A stretch of DNA of 64,000 nucleotides, taken from positions 1,674,001 through 1,738,000 of the forward strand of contig OZ252253.1 of assembly GCA_965249775.1 (NCBI GenBank). The letters run 5' to 3'. The position numbers and the translations under genes were made by a program. This DNA comes from UBA822 sp965249775. Its GTDB lineage: Bacteria > Gemmatimonadota > Gemmatimonadetes > Longimicrobiales > Gaopeijiaceae. Position 1 is the first letter of the stretch. Each line of letters begins with the position of its first letter. The notes beneath the pieces are model-generated. The model had not been told where the DNA came from, made no database searches, and worked only from the letters and a program-made list of their open reading frames with translations. Shown here piece by piece: positions 9,150 through 17,643 of the stretch.

Positions 9150-11857
9150 AGGTCTTTACGTCCCGTGCTGTGATACGGGGGATCGCCGCGTCTGCGATGA
9201 CCGTCGTTGGGGTTTTGCTGGCCGAGCCCGCCCAGGCTCAAGACCAATTCGATGTCGCGGGGGTGATCGCCGACTCCGCGGGAACCAGCCTGAACGGGGC
9301 CATGGTCGTGGCACTCACCCAGCCAGACTCCGTGTTGGCCAAGTTCGCGCTGAGCGACGGGGACGGGGGGTTCTCATTGAGTCGGCTCTCGCCAGGGGAG
9401 TACATTCTCCAGGTATCCTTGGTGGGATATCAGACGGTCCGGCAGGACTTCTCAATCAGCGATACGGACGTCGATGCGGGCACGGTCAACCTGGACATAC
9501 TGGCGTTCGAGGTGGACCCACTGGTCGTGAGCGTCGAGCAGATCCCCTTCGTGAACAGGCGCGACACGCTGGACTACAACGTGCTCGCATTCCCGACTCG
9601 CCCCAACGCGTCGGTAGAGCAGCTGCTCGTGAGGCTGCCCGGCATCGAGGTCGATGGCGATGGCTCGATCAAAGTGATGGGCCAGGACGTGGTAAACGTC
9701 CTCGTCGACGGCAAGGAATTCTTCGCGAGCGATCCGACCGTCGCCACCAGGAATCTGCCCGCAGATGCGATCGAGCGGGTCCAGGTCTACGACAAGCAAT
9801 CCGACATGGCGGAGTTCACCGGCATCTCTGACGGTGACGAAGAGGCAACGATCAACCTGTTGCTCAAGGAGGGGGCGAAGAGCGGCTACTTCGGAAGCCT
9901 GGAGGGCGGATTCGGAGCAGAATTGGGCGCCGTCGAGACCCTCGATCCGAGTGGGGGTGATCGGGCTCGCTTCGACGAAGCGTTCAAGATCAACCGATTC
10001 ACAACCACGACCCAACTTGCCGCCAACGCGAATTTCAACAACGTGAACGGCGGCCGCGAAAGCAGCGTCGGGTTCAACGAGACGCTCACCGTGGGCCTGA
10101 ACGCGAGCCACGACTTCGCGGCCAGGAGTTGGATTCGGAGCAGCTACGCCCTGAACAACAGGGACAACCAGCTGAATAGCTCGGTTCAACAGCAGCAATT
10201 GCTCGGTTCCCTGGTGTCCTCGTTGATAGACCAGACGAGTAGGCAGAGAACGGACAATCTCATACACCGGGTCAACCTGAACGCCCAGCACATGTTCGCG
10301 GATGGACACGACCTGAGGTTGCGGGCAAACCTGAACGCGAGTTCCTCGTCGCTCAACAACGCCAACTTCCGCGAAACTCAAACCGCTGCCGGGCTGACTC
10401 AAAACACGGCGGCCACCGTCTATACCGCCGACGAGGACAATCTGGGTGGGAACGCCAGGGTCACGTGGCGCAAGCGGATCAGCGAAAGCGGTCGCAGTAT
10501 CGTCGCCGAGGGTTCGGCCAACCTCAACCAACCCGACCTGTCGGGTGGCCTTGCGTCCCAAACCGAGCTCTACGACCTGGGCGGTGTGATCACGTCCGAC
10601 CAGATCCTGCAGGATCAGCTACGCTTCGGCCGAACGCTGAGCCATTCGGCGCGGCTGTCGATCACGGAACCGCTCGGCACCGGTCGGGTGCTGGAGCTCT
10701 TTGGTGAGCGAAGCGTCATCGACGAGGACCAGACCAAGTCGTTCTATGATCTCGAGACCGGCACCCCGATCTTCAACGATCTGCTGAGTTCGGAATTCGA
10801 GAGAGTGTATGTCTACCTGAGGGGCGGTCTGCGTTTCAACCGCAACACCCCGGACACGCGATTCATGCTCGGATTACAGGTCCAGGGTTCGGATCTGGAC
10901 GTCGCCGTGCTGGATCGGGATGAGCAGGTCAAGAACGGGTACACCCACCTCCTGCCCTCGGCGAACTTCAGAATCCAGTTCGATGAGGGTGAGAACCTGA
11001 CACTCCGTTACACGACGTCGACGCGAGAGCCCACCATGATTGAGCTCCAGCCTTACGCCAACAACGTCGATCCGCTCAACGTCTACGTGGGCAACCCGAA
11101 TTTGACGCCAGAGTACAGACACGGATTGAACACGGAGTATCGCTTCTTCGACCAGTTCAGCTTCGTAAGCCTGTTCGCCTCTCTCGGGGGCACGTATACG
11201 AAGGACGACATCGTCATGTCACGGACTGTGGATCAACAGGCTCGCCAAGTGGTCACCCCGGTCAACTCCAGCAAGGGATGGTCCACTACCGGCAGCGTCA
11301 ACCTCGGCACCCCCATCCGACGCATCGGGGCGAGGTTCAACCTCGACTACAGCGCCACGTACTCCAAAGGGTCGGAGTTCGTGAACGATGCCGAGAACGT
11401 GGCCCGGCTTCTCCAGAATACGATCGACGTCGGTCTGGAGAACCGTGCCAAGGACGTCTTCGATATCCGCGCCGGCGGACGGTTCATTTTCAACAACGTC
11501 GACTATTCGCTGAACGAGGATCTGAACCAGGGCTTCCTCAACCGCACGTTCTACGCGAGCGCGACCTACTACTTGGGGGATGCCTGGACGTTCAGCACCT
11601 CTGTGGACTATCAGCTGTTCGACCAGGAGGTGTTCGGCCCAGGCCAGAACGTCGCGCTTCTGGGGGCCTCGATCTCACGCCTCGTCATGGATGACCGAGT
11701 CGAGGTTCAGTTCGTGGGGTTCGACCTGCTGAACCAGAATCAAGGCGTGAGCATCACCGGTTCGTCGAGCTTCATCCAGGAGGAAAGGATCCAATCGCTC
11801 GGTCAGTACGTGATGCTGAAGGTCAACTACCGCCTGGGGCCACAGCTGAAGCGTTGA
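9146..11857 (+). CDS. TonB-dependent receptor-like outer-membrane beta-barrel protein
   Basis: 903 residues. After a signal ending at AQAQD comes a carboxypeptidase-regulatory-like domain (about residues 32-115), seen in AGVIADSAGTSLNGAMVVAL and SPGEYILQVSLVGYQTV. A plug domain follows (about 140-230) with LLVRLPGIEVDGDGSIKVMG and VNVLVDGKEFF. The remainder has the alternating aromatic/polar strands of a 22-strand barrel and ends in a beta strand (MLKVNYRLGP). This matches the OMP_b-brl_2 group of SusC-like outer-membrane proteins. Start is the GTG overlapping the upstream stop. No TonB box is obvious, so energy coupling is unproven. With the GLPGLI partner it probably forms one uptake or surface unit; the substrate is unknown. 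Confidence 0.85.
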   Translation: MKVFTSRAVIRGIAASAMTVVGVLLAEPAQAQDQFDVAGVIADSAGTSLNGAMVVALTQPDSVLAKFALSDGDGGFSLSRLSPGEYILQVSLVGYQTVRQDFSISDTDVDAGTVNLDILAFEVDPLVVSVEQIPFVNRRDTLDYNVLAFPTRPNASVEQLLVRLPGIEVDGDGSIKVMGQDVVNVLVDGKEFFASDPTVATRNLPADAIERVQVYDKQSDMAEFTGISDGDEEATINLLLKEGAKSGYFGSLEGGFGAELGAVETLDPSGGDRARFDEAFKINRFTTTTQLAANANFNNVNGGRESSVGFNETLTVGLNASHDFAARSWIRSSYALNNRDNQLNSSVQQQQLLGSLVSSLIDQTSRQRTDNLIHRVNLNAQHMFADGHDLRLRANLNASSSSLNNANFRETQTAAGLTQNTAATVYTADEDNLGGNARVTWRKRISESGRSIVAEGSANLNQPDLSGGLASQTELYDLGGVITSDQILQDQLRFGRTLSHSARLSITEPLGTGRVLELFGERSVIDEDQTKSFYDLETGTPIFNDLLSSEFERVYVYLRGGLRFNRNTPDTRFMLGLQVQGSDLDVAVLDRDEQVKNGYTHLLPSANFRIQFDEGENLTLRYTTSTREPTMIELQPYANNVDPLNVYVGNPNLTPEYRHGLNTEYRFFDQFSFVSLFASLGGTYTKDDIVMSRTVDQQARQVVTPVNSSKGWSTTGSVNLGTPIRRIGARFNLDYSATYSKGSEFVNDAENVARLLQNTIDVGLENRAKDVFDIRAGGRFIFNNVDYSLNEDLNQGFLNRTFYASATYYLGDAWTFSTSVDYQLFDQEVFGPGQNVALLGASISRLVMDDRVEVQFVGFDLLNQNQGVSITGSSSFIQEERIQSLGQYVMLKVNYRLGPQLKR

Positions 11858-11956
11858 GCGGCGTGGGCCAGGTCACAGAGGCAGAATAAACCCACCGCGT
11901 CCCCCATCCTGGCAGGTATATTTGTAGATTAGCCTGTCATGCAGTAAGGGGTTCGT

Positions 11957-12652
11957 ATGAGCCACAACCACAAGAACACGGTCACCGAAGCGGATCATCA
12001 GCCGCCGATCTCGGAGAGCTGGCTCAGCCGCCATGCGCCATACGTTTTGCTGCTCGCTTATCTGTACTATTGCACGCAGATAGGGATGGAGATCTTCGGT
12101 GACCGGTTCGGCTGGGTATCCGAGATGCTGCCGCTTGCGGAGACCTCACTCATCGTGTTGATGGCGGCGGCCACGGTCGGAGTCGCATCAAGGGTCGTCG
12201 GCCAGGTCGTCCGCCGAGCCTCGCTGACCACAATCCTGCGGGACATTCTCGGAGAGCCCACCTGGTGGAGGACGTGGTATCCGCGCGCCTTGCGTAGTCC
12301 GGCGAGCCTTTGGGACCGCCTACCACACAGCCTTAGAGTGACACGAACGGCCATCTGGCTGGGCATGTTGCTGTTGCCGGCCGGCTTCCTACTGACCGTC
12401 TTTGTGCTCCCCACCTTCCAGACGGTGTACGAGTACCTCGGATTTCAGTTTCCTTCGATGCTGAGCATGTACACAACCGCCGTGACAGCAGCGGCTTACG
12501 TCCTGCCCCCGGTCATATTGGGCGGCCTCGTGCAAGCCTCGCGTTGGCACCGCAGCCACGGCTTGTCTCGCTTGGACACGTTGAACGCGTTGTTTTCCGG
12601 CAGCCGAGACGTCTGGCGGGATACCGATGCACGGAAGCTACTCACGCACTGA
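11957..12652 (+). CDS. Hypothetical membrane protein
   Basis: 231 residues with four probable membrane segments: near residues 29-42, 62-82, 130-155 and 170-193. Polar loops rich in Arg and Trp separate them (WWRTWYPRALRS). The start ATG has AAGGGG five bases upstream. I do not recognise a family; the short His-rich N-terminus (MSHNHKN) is notable but common. It is the first gene after the TonB receptor with about 100 bases between, and so may form its own unit. Confidence 0.65.
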   Translation: MSHNHKNTVTEADHQPPISESWLSRHAPYVLLLAYLYYCTQIGMEIFGDRFGWVSEMLPLAETSLIVLMAAATVGVASRVVGQVVRRASLTTILRDILGEPTWWRTWYPRALRSPASLWDRLPHSLRVTRTAIWLGMLLLPAGFLLTVFVLPTFQTVYEYLGFQFPSMLSMYTTAVTAAAYVLPPVILGGLVQASRWHRSHGLSRLDTLNALFSGSRDVWRDTDARKLLTH

Positions 12653-12838
12653 ATTCCCAGGTGTCGCCGGCCAGGGCGTAGCAACTCGTCCTGATCCGAA
12701 GCCTCGATTTCTCTCTCTCCGCGCTGGGCAAGCTTCGCGGTCTCTTCTCGCCTTCCGGTGATCCCGGAGCAGCTTGCCTCTCGGGCATCGTAGGCGCGAG
12801 TTTTAGGGAAGATCTGGCCTCTGAATCCTGGTATCAAC

Positions 12839-14116
12839 ATGCGGCTGCGTATAGCACCTGTTCGGTTCGCATTTCTGGTCGCGGTGGTGGCATGCACCGG
12901 GCCAGCGCCGACCCGGACTGAGACTCCCAGCCCTTTCGCACGAACCGAATGGGAACGAGCGATGCCGCTGGACAGCCTGGAGGCTACGCTGTTCGTTGAG
13001 CAGTTACGCCAACAACTGCCTCTGGAGCCGGACGGCGGGTTCTACCGAAATCTCGAGACGCTCACGTTCTATGTTTCGATCGACCCGCCGGGACTGGAGT
13101 CTCCGTGGGGCGACCCGGAGTTCGGTTGCACTCCGGTGGCCTGTGAGATCCTCGCGGACGAGCTCGAAGGTGGAGCACCCCCACTCGACGCGGCCTCCTT
13201 CGCCATTCGGTGGGCGATGGACCCGCTCACCTTGTCCGACTCACTCCTGACGCGAGCAGACAGCACGAGCCCTATGTTCCCTCAGGCGCGCGAGATCGCA
13301 CTTGCGGCTCTCGCGACGCCGGGCACTTCCCCTCACGCCCTCCCCGGGCCAAACGCCTCCTGGCGGGAATGGCGAGATTGGCGGGGCACGTTCGGCTCCG
13401 ATCGGGGGGCCCACTACAAGATCGACCTCGCGCTAGCGCTCACCGGTAGAGACATCCGCTCGGAAATGGCGCGGCGCTTCCGTGACGCCACTGCCGACTC
13501 GGCACGCTTGGAATTCGGGTTCCGGGCCATGCGGCTCAACGTCGTTGACGTGACGCTCGAGGACGCGCTTCAGGATCTCGCTTCGGGGTCACCCGCCCTT
13601 GAAAAGCTCGGATTCCACGAGGTAGCCGAGCTGAGTTACACGGCCCCGGCCGCCGAGCCGGTCCTCGCGATGGAACTTCAACTTCGCACGCTGGAGATGC
13701 TGCTGGACGGCACCGAGCCGTGGCTGGCTCACCCGCTCTACACGCCCGCCTACCGCGCCGGAGGGTTGAGGCAATTCCCCACGGGACGATCGAACGAACG
13801 ACGATTGGTCATCCTGGCTACGGACGATCTCCTTCCCGACGTCGCCACCCACTGGGCGAGGGACGCGGGGGTGACCCTGATGTCGCAGACTGAGATCGAC
13901 GGCCTGGACGAACCCACTACAACGATCACAGTTGACCGGGTAATCGCCCTCGAACCGTTCGCCTGGATATCCGCTGAGGCGGTGTACGACTCACGTCGCG
14001 CCGTGCGCCGGTCAACCTTTGGTAACTACGATTCCAGAAGCTACCGTATCACGTTGATGAGGACGGCGACCGGGTGGCAGCTACTCGCCGCGTCGATCAT
14101 TATTGCCGAGGTGTAG
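12839..14116 (+). CDS. Hypothetical lipoprotein
   Basis: 425 residues with an N-terminal lipoprotein signal (FAFLVAVVACTGPAP; cysteine near residue 20). The soluble body is rich in acidic and aliphatic residues and has no family motif I can name. A central helical region (about 110-290) and a C-terminal strand-rich part (330-425, with SRSYRITLMRTATGWQLLAA) are apparent. The C-terminal part resembles the SnoaL/NTF2-like style of 'activity' sequences only in general character. The start lacks a strong ribosome-binding site. It is convergent with the HD-domain gene after 28 bases. Confidence 0.65.
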   Translation: MRLRIAPVRFAFLVAVVACTGPAPTRTETPSPFARTEWERAMPLDSLEATLFVEQLRQQLPLEPDGGFYRNLETLTFYVSIDPPGLESPWGDPEFGCTPVACEILADELEGGAPPLDAASFAIRWAMDPLTLSDSLLTRADSTSPMFPQAREIALAALATPGTSPHALPGPNASWREWRDWRGTFGSDRGAHYKIDLALALTGRDIRSEMARRFRDATADSARLEFGFRAMRLNVVDVTLEDALQDLASGSPALEKLGFHEVAELSYTAPAAEPVLAMELQLRTLEMLLDGTEPWLAHPLYTPAYRAGGLRQFPTGRSNERRLVILATDDLLPDVATHWARDAGVTLMSQTEIDGLDEPTTTITVDRVIALEPFAWISAEAVYDSRRAVRRSTFGNYDSRSYRITLMRTATGWQLLAASIIIAEV

Positions 14117-14144
14117 GAAATCAGACCGGTCGCCGAATCGAGTG

Positions 14145-14918
14145 CTAGCTCCCAACTTCAGTAGCGATCCGTCGAACCACGTCGGCACTAGGGACCGGAA
14201 GCCATTTGCCAGTGCTCTCGAGGTAGTTTCGATTGGCTTCCGTGAAGAACCACGGCACGTCATCGACATTCGTGTGGCCATCGATGTCGGCCAGCTTAAA
14301 GAGAGCGAGCATTACGACTCCACGCCCGTCCGAGGTTGGATCCCCGTCCGAGGTTGGGTGGATGTTTCTGTCCAGTTTCGCCCAGGACTTGGGTCCAGGC
14401 GTTTGGCTCGTCCGCTGATGCTGTACGTACCACGCATAAGGGGTGTCGTGCTCTTCGACGAGCGCCATGATCTCGTGTCGATTCGGCCAGTCTTCTGGAA
14501 TTATTTCTTGGGCGGCCATGACTCCGACGATGGGATGTCGCTTCTTCACTGACTTGCCCGTGAGTGGATGCGGAATCTCAGCAGCCTTGTCCTCACTGGG
14601 TTTGCCGATGTCGTGCAGTAGAGCGACCGGGACGAGAATGTTGCGAAGGAACTCGAGGTCCAGCCCCAAGGCTGCCAGGGCCGCGTGGAGAACCTCCAAG
14701 TATTCCCCCTGAGGAGGCTCGCGGAGGATGGTCTCGACGTTGCGATGCACCGCCGACAGGTGATCAGCGAGCGCGACGCCCTCGGATGGAGCGTAATGTC
14801 GATCCGGCGTGGATGATGCCGTCTCCCACCAGGTCGACCACCTGATCGCCTGGATTACCGCCTCAGTGGACGAGGCGCGTCTCAGGAAACTGCGCGTACC
14901 ATCCGAACCAGAACGCAC
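14145..14918 (-). CDS. HD-domain phosphohydrolase
   Basis: Up to 257 residues with a clear HD domain: LVPVALLHDIGKPSED (the His-Asp pair), a preceding HRN, and later HPIVGVMAAQ and ALVEEHDTPYAW, which together supply metal ligands. This resembles the HD modules of nucleotidyltransferase- and phosphohydrolase-type proteins. It is cytoplasmic and probably a metal-dependent phosphoesterase; substrate unknown. The frame opens at GTG 14918, inside the end of the upstream DUF3179 gene (56-base overlap). There is no good ribosome-binding site, so the true start may be later. An 18-bp duplication (14325-14359) doubles the peptide PTSDGD before the C-terminal part. Confidence 0.7.
   Translation of the reverse strand: MRSGSDGTRSFLRRASSTEAVIQAIRWSTWWETASSTPDRHYAPSEGVALADHLSAVHRNVETILREPPQGEYLEVLHAALAALGLDLEFLRNILVPVALLHDIGKPSEDKAAEIPHPLTGKSVKKRHPIVGVMAAQEIIPEDWPNRHEIMALVEEHDTPYAWYVQHQRTSQTPGPKSWAKLDRNIHPTSDGDPTSDGRGVVMLALFKLADIDGHTNVDDVPWFFTEANRNYLESTGKWLPVPSADVVRRIATEVGS
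14325..14359. repeat. 18-bp in-frame tandem duplication in the HD gene
   Basis: CCCGTCCGAGGTTGGAT at 14325 recurs 18 bases later with one change at its end. It duplicates six residues (PTSDGD/PTSDGR) in a surface linker without breaking the frame. Confidence 0.8.
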
Positions 14919-16212
14919 GGTGCGAAGGTAACCGCCGTAGAGATGTCTGGTCGGAGCTGGTGAGGGCGGCTTCAGTCAGCGTCCAACGCTGGCCAGATTC
15001 GTCCTGGACCGCGTCTTGACCGTCCCAACTGGAAAATCGCCTGCCACTCGTTTCGTACACGCGGCTCGCGCCGCTCTGGTCGGTCAACACGACGAAATCG
15101 ACTGATCCGAGCGAATCGTGGTACACGGTCCGGCCCGCAAGGAATTCGACCGATATGGCCAGCTGCTCCATAGGAGCTTCACGGAGCCGCAGCGCCAGAA
15201 CCTCGTCCTTGTTCCTGAGCCGTGTGTCCAGCTCGGGCACGGTGAACATGAGCTCGTCGGTGCTGAAGTAGTCGCGGTACGCCGCCCCCTCGCTGTAGTC
15301 ACGCTGATGGCCGGTCTCGATCGACAGCACCTTCGTCTGTGGATGGCGCCGCCGCCATTCCCCCCATGTCGTGGTGACGACGTAGAGAGGCTCTAACTCG
15401 ATGTCGCGCTCCGCGAGCGGGCCCACGACCGGCCCGCCGGACAGTGTGGACCAAAGCGACCGAGTCGCATCGTCGTACATCAATTTGTTGGAACGGTAGA
15501 GGAATCCGCTGGTGCCGAGCTCGTGGTGCTCCCCGTCGATCGTCGACCGGTAAAGGATCATCGAGCCGCAGAGGGTGCAGTACACGCCCGTGAAGTGCTC
15601 ACCACGGATGGTGTCCTTGAACATCTCGTGCCAGGCCAGGATGCGCTTGGGGTATGCGCGTTCATCCCCGTTGACCGCAATGCCGAACACGATGTTGTCA
15701 TCGTCCAAGTACCGGGCTTGACGTGCGTCGGTTAAAGCCGGCAGGTCGAGCGGTGGGATCCCATCGCGCCTGACGCCTCCCCAGCGGATTTCGTCGAGAC
15801 GGATGTTCGCCGGGAGGCCGTCGTCGAAGTAGTCGTTAAAGCTCGGATCGATATTGGCGTATAGCACCGCCTTGAACGTCGAGTAGTCGGGATGCGTACC
15901 GGGATTCGTCGCCCAAATCCAATCCCACCACTGATCCATGTCTTGTCCGAAGGACTGCCCGGTGGCGCGCTGTAACAACCTCACGAGGCTGGACCGATCG
16001 AGCCTCTGGGCAAAGCTGTTGAGCTCGACAAGCATGGCGGCGTGGGAATCGTCCCACCCGTCCAGGATCGCTTCCGCCGCATCACCCGCTCGCTCGAGAT
16101 CCCCGCGAACGAGGTCGAAGAACAACTCGATATCGGTCGCCTGTCCTCGAAGCGACGTAGGTATCAGCACAGGTATCAGGAGTACGAGCAGGCGTACGGA
16201 TCTGGCTACCAT
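14863..16212 (-). CDS. Secreted DUF3179 domain protein
   Basis: 449 residues. ATG at 16210-16212 has GAGGGGG six bases ahead and begins a signal peptide (VRLLVLLIPVLIPTSLRG). The DUF3179 core is plain: DDDNIVFGIAVNGDERAYP, LAWHEMFKDT, then TGVYCTLCGSMILY with a C-x2-C pair, GFLYRSNKLMYDDATRSLWS, and WGEWRRRHPQTKVLSIETG. DUF3179 proteins are extracytoplasmic and of unknown activity; the CxxC suggests a metal or disulfide. The frame extends to 16353 but without a signal. It overlaps the HD gene downstream and is divergent from the DUF4143 ATPase. Confidence 0.8.
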   Translation of the reverse strand: MVARSVRLLVLLIPVLIPTSLRGQATDIELFFDLVRGDLERAGDAAEAILDGWDDSHAAMLVELNSFAQRLDRSSLVRLLQRATGQSFGQDMDQWWDWIWATNPGTHPDYSTFKAVLYANIDPSFNDYFDDGLPANIRLDEIRWGGVRRDGIPPLDLPALTDARQARYLDDDNIVFGIAVNGDERAYPKRILAWHEMFKDTIRGEHFTGVYCTLCGSMILYRSTIDGEHHELGTSGFLYRSNKLMYDDATRSLWSTLSGGPVVGPLAERDIELEPLYVVTTTWGEWRRRHPQTKVLSIETGHQRDYSEGAAYRDYFSTDELMFTVPELDTRLRNKDEVLALRLREAPMEQLAISVEFLAGRTVYHDSLGSVDFVVLTDQSGASRVYETSGRRFSSWDGQDAVQDESGQRWTLTEAALTSSDQTSLRRLPSHRAFWFGWYAQFPETRLVH

Positions 16213-16360
16213 GATTGGCCCCCTCATGCGAACTACGGAACATGCACCAGGAACTGTGGAACGTGCTCGTCCTGTATCTTGGCGAACATCAGATGATCTT
16301 GCCAGACCCCGTTCGCTCCCGCTCAGTACTTGACCCGAAGAGGGGACCACCATGAGATAA

Positions 16361-16388
16361 TTGATTTATAAACAGTCACAGTTAATAT
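16361..16388 (+). promoter_or_regulatory. Strong candidate promoter for a leaderless transcript
   Basis: TTGATT (16361-16366), a 16-base spacer and TAATAT (16383-16388) lie in an AT-rich pocket of otherwise GC-rich DNA. Transcription would start about 7 bases later, at or next to the ATG at 16395. No ribosome-binding site precedes that ATG. Confidence 0.6.
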
Positions 16389-16403
16389 TTCCATATGGAA
16401 ATA
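16386..16403. promoter_or_regulatory. 18-bp perfect palindrome centred on the start codon (candidate operator)
   Basis: TATTTCCATATGGAAATA is perfectly self-complementary, with its centre immediately before the A of the ATG at 16395. It overlaps the -10 hexamer, the expected transcription start and the first codons. A homodimeric regulator bound here would block both transcription and start-codon access. Confidence 0.55.
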
Positions 16404-17564
16404 ACTCGGAGCGAACACATTCGAGCGTTGCACGATGCGCTGGACCGCGCACCCGTCGTTGCCTTGCTTGGCCCCCGCCAGGTCGGAAAGACCACGCTGG
16501 CCCGTCAGGTGATCGCCTCGGCCGGGGAAAACGCTACCGTCTTCGACCTTGAAGACGACAGGGACCTGGCGAAGCTGGTCGACCCCTACCTGGCGCTCGA
16601 CCATTTGGATGGCTTGGTGGTCATCGACGAGATCCAACGGCGTCCCGATCTCTTCCGCTCGTTGAGGGTTCTTGCCGACCGCCCGAGGCGTCCGGCACGC
16701 TTCCTCATCCTGGGCAGCGCGTCACCGTCGCTCCTACGGCAGGGATCCGAGTCTCTTGCCGGTCGCATCGCATTCCATGAACTTGGCGGCCTCGACCCGG
16801 AGGAGGTGGGCATTGATTCCGTTGACCGCCTCTGGCATAGAGGCGGCTTTCCCCGCTCCTTCTTGGCAGAGTCGGACGAATACTCACGGAGCTGGAGACG
16901 GGATCTCGTCCGGACGTTTCTGGAGCGTGACCTTCCGGCCCTCGGCGTGACCATACCCTCCACCACGCTGAGGCATTTCTGGACGATGCTGGCCCATTAT
17001 CACGGCCAGAAGTGGAACGGCGCGGAGTTAGCTCGCGCCTTCGGCGTGTCTCAGCCTACGGTCCAACGGTACATGGACCTCCTCGCCGGCGCCTATGTGC
17101 TGAGAGTCCTCCGCCCGTGGTCGGAGAACGTGGGCAAGCGCGTCGTGAAGTCGCCGAAAGTGTACGTACGCGACTCCGGAATCCTGCACACGCTTCTGGG
17201 GCTGGGAGACGCAGAGGCTCTCCTCGGTCATCCGAAGGTGGGAGCGAGCTTCGAGGGGTTGGCGGTTGAGCTGCTGACTCGGCGACTCAGGGCAGAGCCG
17301 GAGGAATGCTTTTTCTGGGCCACTCACGCAGGTGCGGAGCTGGACCTCCTAGTGATTTCAGGAGACAACCGCCTAGGATTCGAGGTGAAGCGAACGACCT
17401 CGCCCAAGGTGACCAAGTCCATGAGGAGCGCCCGGGAGACGCTTGGCATAGAGCTGGTGCGTATCGTACACGCGGGCCGTGACAGCTATCCTCTTCAAGA
17501 GGGTTTCCGCGCGGTGTCGATCCACGATCTTCTCGACGAGGTGCAGCCGCTCCCCCACCGATAG
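16395..17564 (+). CDS. AAA ATPase with DUF4143 domain
   Basis: 389 residues. Walker A is LLGPRQVGKTTLA (about residues 22-34), and Walker B is GLVVIDEIQRRPDLF (about 73-87). A sensor-like LILGSASPSLL follows, and the C-terminal DUF4143 region has FGVSQPTVQRYMDLL and GAELDLLVISGDNRLGFEVK. The last element resembles the nuclease-like D-(E/x)-K core seen at the end of this family. These ATPases are widespread, cytoplasmic and of unknown job; some behave as accessory mobile genes. The gene stands alone between divergent and convergent neighbours, with an AT-rich leaderless promoter and an operator-like palindrome, so it is probably a separately controlled, possibly transferred gene. Confidence 0.85.
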   Translation: MEITRSEHIRALHDALDRAPVVALLGPRQVGKTTLARQVIASAGENATVFDLEDDRDLAKLVDPYLALDHLDGLVVIDEIQRRPDLFRSLRVLADRPRRPARFLILGSASPSLLRQGSESLAGRIAFHELGGLDPEEVGIDSVDRLWHRGGFPRSFLAESDEYSRSWRRDLVRTFLERDLPALGVTIPSTTLRHFWTMLAHYHGQKWNGAELARAFGVSQPTVQRYMDLLAGAYVLRVLRPWSENVGKRVVKSPKVYVRDSGILHTLLGLGDAEALLGHPKVGASFEGLAVELLTRRLRAEPEECFFWATHAGAELDLLVISGDNRLGFEVKRTTSPKVTKSMRSARETLGIELVRIVHAGRDSYPLQEGFRAVSIHDLLDEVQPLPHR

Positions 17565-17643
17565 GTTACGAGGTGACACCTATGCCGGCCGCCGTTATGG
17601 TCGAACTGAAGACGCTCGGCCCTCAGTTTCGCTCCGCTCGGTA

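Noticed and set aside
12653..12838. Possible tRNA or small RNA in the gap
   Set aside because: No cloverleaf arms or T-loop consensus could be found; nothing supportable was seen in this stretch.
16395..17564. DUF4143 ATPase as part of an anti-phage island
   Set aside because: It stands alone, with no nuclease, methylase or other defence gene near it.
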